From CBDCYS01 sp965226245 (GTDB lineage Bacteria; Acidobacteriota; Terriglobia; Bryobacterales; UBA6623), in NCBI GenBank assembly GCA_965226245.1, contig CBDDCL010000015.1, forward strand, positions 6,448,001 through 6,512,000: a DNA stretch of 64,000 bases, written 5' to 3'. Each line of letters starts with the position of its first letter. Positions within the stretch are counted from its first letter, which is position 1. Below the pieces are notes generated by a model. That model saw nothing but the letters and a program-made list of their open reading frames with translations, did no database searches and was not told the origin of the DNA. Positions 61,984 to 64,000 of the stretch are shown piece after piece. The position numbers and the translations under genes were made by a program.

Positions 61984-62051
61984 TCAGTTAAAACCCAGCT
62001 GGCGCTTCATGACAGCAGTCACCACTCCTGTTCCAATCTGCTCGGTACCCT

Positions 62052-62613
62052 TTATTTCAGGCTGGCTGAGAAGCAAATCCGTGTTTTCTCGGCCTCCGGT
62101 GGAAACTCCTTCATTCTATCGATCTCCTCGGCCAAGAGCTCTATCACCGAAGTGTGCCTCTCCTGCGCGGCCTCGATCTTCTCGATGCGCTCAGCCAGGC
62201 TTTGTGGGCGGCTAGCATCTCACGGAGTTTGACGAAAGCTCGAATGATCAGGATGTTCATCTGGACGGCGCGACAGCTCTTGAGCACACTGGAGAGCATG
62301 GCTACACCTTGCTCGGTGAAGGCGTAGGGAAGGGTTCTTCTTCCGCCACGCCCCACCTTTGACATTCCAATTTGGAATAGCAAAGCTTGATACTCTTCGT
62401 ACTCTTCTTTGCTTATGCGGAACATGAAGTCGTCTGGAAAGCGGTCGAGGTTTCGAGAGACGGCCTTGTTGAGGTTGAAAGTCTCGACCTGGTAGAGTTC
62501 GGCCACAGGTCAGAGTCGAGCATCACCTTCTCTCCTCGGATAAGGTAAATCCGCCGTTCAATCCGCTCGACTGGAATGAGATCAACTGTGTTGGGTAACT
62601 TCTTTTTTGTCAT
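62052..62613 (-). pseudogene. ORF6N-domain protein, two frameshifts
   Basis: The start at 62613 (MTKKKLPNTVDLIPVERIER) is followed by the ORF6N DNA-binding domain ('IYLIRGEKVMLDSDL'). An extra TG at about 62510 shifts the frame. The domain continues as 'AELYQVETFNLNKAVSRNLD' through 'FTEQGVAMLSSVLKS'. A second shift follows 'LAAHKA' (about 62200). The other frame then gives 'LAERIEKIEAAQERHTSVIE' and ends in 'CFSASLK' at 62052. Undisturbed, the protein would be about 187 residues. ORF6N proteins occur in phages and islands. Confidence 0.8.
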
Positions 62614-62617
62614 TGAA

Positions 62618-62953
62618 TCAATTGGGTTTAGTTGATGAAAGCATATCAAAACCGCTCCAATCGGTGAAGGCGCAGGGCCGGCGTCGCAGCCCCATCTTGG
62701 CCGCTGAATTGGAGGTTGCAATTTGCAATCTCCAATTATGGAACTCTTCCTTGGTGAGCTGGAACATGAAGTCTTCAGGGAAGCGGTCGATATTGCGCCG
62801 AACGGCCAGGTTCAGATTACCTGTGGTCACCCCGTAGAGCTCGGCTAGGTCACGATCCGACATCACCTTCAGGCCGCGCACCAAGTAGATCTGGCGCGTC
62901 AGCCGCTCGACTGGCATGATATGAGCTGTCCTGGGTGATTTCTTCTTTGTCAT
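62618..62953 (-). pseudogene. ORF6N-domain protein, 3'-truncated tandem copy
   Basis: 111 residues beginning MTKKKSPRTAHIMPVERLTR with 'YLVRGLKVMSDRDLAELYGV' and 'NIDRFPEDFMFQLTKEEFHN'. The conserved 'AFTEQGVAMLSSVL' breaks after 'AFTD'. The DNA beyond matches the upstream region of the following ORF6N gene. The two genes are a tandem duplication of promoter plus gene, and the junction removed the end of this copy. Confidence 0.75.
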
Positions 62954-63025
62954 TGAAACGATTGGATTAGTTGGTTAAAGCATATTAAAATCGTTCCATT
63001 CGGCAACCGAGAAGATTTCTGAATG

Positions 63026-63202
63026 TCTGGATGTCTGGACTTTTGAAAGACTGCCTCGGCTTCCCTGTCCGATCAAGCTGGCGCTGAAGAGGGCGCATAC
63101 AACTTGACCCCAGCCCGGCTTCTCTTCGCGGCCGGGCCGGCCGAATTTCCAGGCGGCAAACCATTGGCCGGGCCTTGGAAATCGCTCAGAGAGGCTCTGA
63201 GG
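63026..63202. repeat. 177-bp direct repeat, copy 2
   Basis: It is the partner of 60786-60962. Together the two copies bracket the nuclease-like and ORF6N genes (about 2.06 kb between them), as if that block were bounded by, or prone to recombination through, the repeats. Confidence 0.8.
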
Positions 63203-63217
63203 ACTGCTCCGCCATAG

Positions 63218-63472
63218 CTACTTCAAAAGCTTGAGTCGTCGCAGGTCAGCCTCGCTCCAGTGGGCTTGGCCTTCGATCATGCTCTTGAGGTTTTGGATGA
63301 TGAACGTCTTCATGCGCGGGTGAATAGACACTGTCACCCGACGGCCGTCTGTCGGATGTTTATACCGTCGATGTGATCCTCGTTGCCGGTCGAATACAAA
63401 GCCCTCAGCGAGAAGCGCCGAGATGATCTTACGAGCAGTTAGGTTGCGCAGTTTGGCATAGTTTATCGCCAT
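63218..63472 (-). CDS. hicA: HicA-type toxin
   Basis: 84 residues with the double-stranded-RNA-binding-like HicA fold: 'LTARKIISALLAEGFVFDRQ' then 'RGSHRRYKHPTDGRRVTVSI', with the catalytic His34. It cuts mRNA when free. The order antitoxin hicB first, toxin second, is less common but known. 3 bp separate the two genes. Confidence 0.92.
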   Translation of the reverse strand: MAINYAKLRNLTARKIISALLAEGFVFDRQRGSHRRYKHPTDGRRVTVSIHPRMKTFIIQNLKSMIEGQAHWSEADLRRLKLLK

Positions 63473-63475
63473 GCC

Positions 63476-63739
63476 TCACAGGGTTAGCGCGATGTGGGAA
63501 TCCTCAAAGATCTGGATGTTGCCCTCCGGATCTGTTGGGATTGGCTCCCCGTCTTCGTTCATTCCCTCGACCGTCATTTCGAGCACTTCGCGGATATTCG
63601 TGAGCGCCTCTTCCTTCGTCTCTCCCCAAGTAGAGGCTCCCTTCCCTTCAAGAGCTGGACAGCAAACAAACCAGCCAGCGGGCTTGCCGTCGAAGTCCTC
63701 GCCCTTTTCCAGGACGATCTTAAAGATGTAGGTTTTCAT
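63476..63739 (-). CDS. hicB: HicB-type antitoxin
   Basis: 87 residues of the HicB partial RNase-H fold: 'FKIVLEKGEDFDGKPAGWFV', 'CPALEGKGASTWGETKEEAL' and 'NIREVLEMTVEGM'. It neutralises the following HicA. It lacks an obvious DNA-binding tail, so operon control may be by other means. Confidence 0.92.
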   Translation of the reverse strand: MKTYIFKIVLEKGEDFDGKPAGWFVCCPALEGKGASTWGETKEEALTNIREVLEMTVEGMNEDGEPIPTDPEGNIQIFEDSHIALTL

Positions 63740-63820
63740 GGGTGTCCTCCTTTGATTGAGAGGAACATACTGCAGTTAGGACATAACCGTAACGCTTTAT
63801 GAATAAATCTGTTAGCGTGG

Positions 63821-64000
63821 TCATGCTCTCTTCTTCAGTTGCTTCTCCATGGAGGCGATCATCTCATCGGCGGTGTTAAAGGGGCCGTAGGTTCGGCCCT
63901 CTTTGAGGTCTTGAAGACCCTTGGCGAGTTCCGCATCGACCTTGCGTCGTTGCTCGGGAGTGTAGTCGTCATCGGCGGAGGGGAGCTTGGGGAGAATAGT
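63821..64000 (-). CDS. AbrB-type antitoxin, C-terminal part (cut by window edge)
   Basis: 59 residues plus stop, open to the window end: 'ILPKLPSADDDYTPEQRRKV' then 'GRTYGPFNTADEMIASMEKQ'. This C-terminus is typical of a SpoVT/AbrB-like antitoxin subfamily. The N-terminal half lies outside. No toxin gene directly follows; HicB comes next after 80 bp. Confidence 0.8.
   Translation of the reverse strand, partial: TILPKLPSADDDYTPEQRRKVDAELAKGLQDLKEGRTYGPFNTADEMIASMEKQLKKRA

Overview
The window looks like a chromosomal segment of an Acidobacteriota member close to Bryobacterales/Solibacterales. The main evidence is two secreted metalloproteases ending in the C-terminal domain known from Solibacter (TIGR03437 type), an Oar-like TonB-dependent receptor with an N-terminal carboxypeptidase-regulatory domain, Tat-exported sulfatases, and high GC content. 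I infer taxonomy only from these families. No rRNA, tRNA or CRISPR array was recognised.

Layout. 0-14.6 kb: tail of a PQQ dehydrogenase, a fatty acid desaturase, a CDGSH iron-sulfur protein, an orphan [2Fe-2S] subunit, a matrixin/TIGR03437 protease split by a frame change, a large TonB-dependent receptor, a Tat-exported sulfite-oxidase-like molybdoenzyme, and a GlcD-type oxidase. 14.6-25.4 kb: a long-form GMP synthase, a tight npdG-cofD-cofC operon for coenzyme F420, a DMT transporter, an HpcH/HpaI aldolase, QueG, the lipoprotein-maturation pair lspA-lgt, and a coiled-coil membrane protein. 25.7-36 kb: a VapC-type toxin-antitoxin pair, a nest of mobile elements, an alpha/beta hydrolase, YajQ, a response regulator, PBP4, HemB, and a sulfatase gene cut by an insertion sequence. 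36-50.9 kb: an astacin-type protease, a 2-hydroxyacid dehydrogenase, decayed and intact toxin-antitoxin pairs, an M15-like protein, a catalytically dead S41 homologue, an oligogalacturonate-lyase-like protein, a second sulfatase, and an M28 peptidase. 50.9-60.4 kb: an IS3 element inside a MITE, a CobA-HemD fusion, an integrase-type IS, the korAB pair, and a CBS-domain protein. 60.4-64 kb: a decaying accessory strip with gene fragments, two tandem ORF6N genes, HicAB and an AbrB antitoxin end.

The striking feature is the non-coding mobile DNA. Precise ends and target duplications can be read for: four copies of a ~255-bp MITE that duplicates a YTAR tetranucleotide, one 177-bp and one 108-bp MITE with the same target type, two identical 281-bp elements each flanked by a different 16-bp duplication, a 532-bp IS1380-like deletion derivative, two identical 1027-bp IS1595-type elements with 8-bp duplications, one IS3-family element and one integrase-type IS. 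Several are nested. Excising them on paper restores a full sulfatase reading frame, one uninterrupted MITE and one 108-bp MITE. Two MITEs sit exactly on the TAG stop codon of the gene beside them.

Functionally, the chromosomal genes point to an aerobic or facultative soil heterotroph. It would use secreted proteases, sulfatases and pectin-oligomer enzymes, oxoacid:ferredoxin chemistry, F420-dependent redox and tetrapyrrole synthesis (HemB, CobA-HemD). Two other reads deserve a check: the protease frame change sits on a CTT-TAG site resembling the prfB frameshift site, and the S41 homologue lacks both catalytic residues.
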